Of a stretch of DNA of 64,000 nt, positions 62,583 to 64,000 are shown piece after piece (position 1 is the stretch's first letter; the number at the start of each line of letters is the position of its first letter). The notes beneath the pieces are model-generated. The model had not been told where the DNA came from and searched no databases. It saw only the letters and a list, made by a program, of their open reading frames with translations. The stretch is from Neopestalotiopsis rosae. Taxonomy: Eukaryota; Ascomycota; Sordariomycetes; Amphisphaeriales; Sporocadaceae. The stretch is from the NCBI GenBank assembly GCA_023078685.1, contig JALGAS010000001.1, forward strand, positions 3,100,001-3,164,000. Reading direction: 5' to 3'. The position numbers and the translations under genes were made by a program.

Positions 62583-64000
62583 TTACTCGCCAGAAGCCGC
62601 CGGCTGCGGTTCTGGCGTTTTCGCAGCTGGCACTGCTTCTTCGACCTTCTCCGCCTCGACAGGCGTGGGCTCCTCAAGTGCGAGCTCATTCCTCAAGTCG
62701 GGCAGGAAGCGATCAATTCGCTTCCACGTCTCCACCCAAAGCTTTTCTTGCGATGGGTTTTTGCTGGGCGGTACAAGATAGCCGCTACTGGACATGAACA
62801 ACAGGACGTTCTTCAAGTTCTCGGGAACCGCCTCCTCCTACTCAAATTGTTAGCCACCAAGCACATTTTCAAGCGTGTTTCCGTATATTGTGACCACTCA
62901 CCAAGCTGTCACCTTGACCGCTATTCATCAGGCGATCCATAATGTCAATAATCTTGAGCCACAGATCCAGCATTCCATCCCACTTTGACAGCAGGACCAG
63001 GTATTGAAGGAAAACCTTGCACAGCAACGATGCAGCCTGTACTCGTGTTTCGCTCATGCCATCACGATCTGACGAGTACACCTCTGGCTTCAACAATTTG
63101 TGAATGAGAGGGAAGAGGACTTCACCAAAGATCGCTGTCCACTCCTCGTGACCGCTGCTGATGAGTTCTGGAGATAACAAGCATCTCTGCAATGAAGAAA
63201 ATGCCAGGTGGCGTATCTCACGGCAAGGGTTGGTACACTGTGTTGTGAGCGCCTGGAAGATGGGAAGCCAGTAAGCGGACCATGCTGTAATCAAGTTAGC
63301 TTCATGAATCTGTGTTAGATTTCTGACGATTAGACGTTACCTTCGCTAGCCTCCAGGTGTGATTGCTTCATGAGATGGGGGATACGCGAGGTCATGTTGT
63401 GAATGAGGTTTATGGCCTTTACACCTCTGAGAACCACAGCGTTGTCACTGTTTTCCAAGTCAGTCAGGACACTTCTCGACAAGCCAATAGCTTTCATATC
63501 AATGGTCTAGTGTTGCACATACCTGGGTACTTCCTTCTTGGGCCGCGAGCTCCTCGCCCGTTTATTGGCTGCGTCGGCCTTTTGCTCAGCAACAGCTCCA
63601 ATCTTGGCAGCAGTCGCAAAGTCATTCAGCAGAGATATGGCAGCTTCATAATTATCCGCAATGATGGGAGAAGGTGTGCCTGATACTCCGCCTTCGAGAA
63701 TCTCAAAAACGGCAGCAGACGAGCTAGGGTTGCCTGCGAGATTCCGCAGTAACACCCAGAAATCTGGCGAGGTCATGATCTCACTTCGGAGAGGACCTGG
63801 CTCACTGATACATGATTTCAAACCTTGCAATACAAGCTGCGAGGTCTTTCCAAGAATCTCCTTTGGCATGGTAGAAATCGTGTGCAACAAAACCGGAGCT
63901 CGGACAAAGTCATGTTCCTGTGTAGAACGAATCAGAAATTGCAACTCAGTAGATGATATTCGCAGGGGGCGACTTACGTAGCTTGCCTTCAAGATACTGA
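62583..64000 (-). CDS. Gea1/2 / GBF1-type Arf guanine nucleotide exchange factor, C-terminal part
   Basis: Exons 63978 and up (continuing past the window end), 63944-63523, 63447-63341, 63284-62902 and 62837-62583; all phases close. Only the 3' part is present, about 400 residues, so the Sec7 catalytic domain lies outside. What is visible is all-helical and HEAT-like (REIRHLAFSSLQRCLLSPEL; WDGMLDLWLKIIDIMDRLM), ending in YLVPPSKNPSQEKLWVETWKRIDRFLPDLRNEL and a Pro/Ala/Glu-rich tail. This W.ETW.RID.FLP.L..EL ending is characteristic of the HDS region of GBF1/Gea proteins, which activate Arf1 at the cis-Golgi for COPI coat assembly. BIG/Sec7-type relatives are less likely. The 5' end is cut by the window. 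Confidence 0.82.

Overview
The window is nuclear DNA of a filamentous ascomycete (Pezizomycotina). Sordariomycetes, probably Hypocreales, is my best guess from protein style, but no species can be named from sequence alone. The evidence is short GT-AG introns of about 50-120 bases with CTAAC-like branch points, C-rich third codon positions, long CT-rich leaders, and a fungal gene set: a SRE-type GATA repressor, a HET-domain protein, a fungal rhodopsin-domain membrane protein, a DUF3112-like membrane protein and a serine-rich GPI protein. I rebuilt exon structures by reading frames across introns and checking that phases close. I saw no tRNA, rRNA, CRISPR array or intact transposon.

Layout. 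0-14.9 kb: a Srf1-like membrane protein, an Acinus-like SAP/RSB protein (minus strand), an unrecognised nuclear-looking protein, a 4.3 kb gene-free stretch that seems to be the promoter and long leader of the SRE iron repressor, and a Tvp15/COPI-associated membrane protein (minus). 18-33.5 kb: a seven-helix protein with a long tail, the PP2A catalytic subunit (minus), two F-box-like proteins, the wybutosine enzyme TYW1 and TOM20 (minus). 34-45 kb: exocyst EXO84, an unrecognised conserved-looking protein (minus), a 4.3 kb gene-poor stretch, then a divergent homogentisate-dioxygenase homologue (minus) head-to-head with a dimeric alpha/beta-barrel protein. 46-53.9 kb is accessory-looking and more AT-rich: a rhodopsin-domain membrane protein, a mitochondrial-looking unknown, a 2 kb relic-like gap, a HET-domain protein with a Cys-rich N terminus, and a possible 41-residue spliced gene. 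56-64 kb: a GPI-anchored wall protein, MCM3 with MCB boxes upstream, and the 3' part of a Gea/GBF1-type Arf exchange factor running off the window end.

Most of the window is ordinary housekeeping DNA: secretion (EXO84, Gea/GBF1, Tvp15), replication (MCM3), signalling (PP2A), tRNA modification (TYW1) and mitochondrial import (TOM20). Genes are not in operons, and functional links are limited to shared divergent promoters. The parts most worth a second look are the SRE upstream region (an ATG-free leader of about 740 bases plus a perfect ATCAGATAA site), the HGD-like/barrel divergent pair, the 46-54 kb HET neighbourhood, and two unusual domain combinations (CCHC plus F-box; Cys-rich plus HET).
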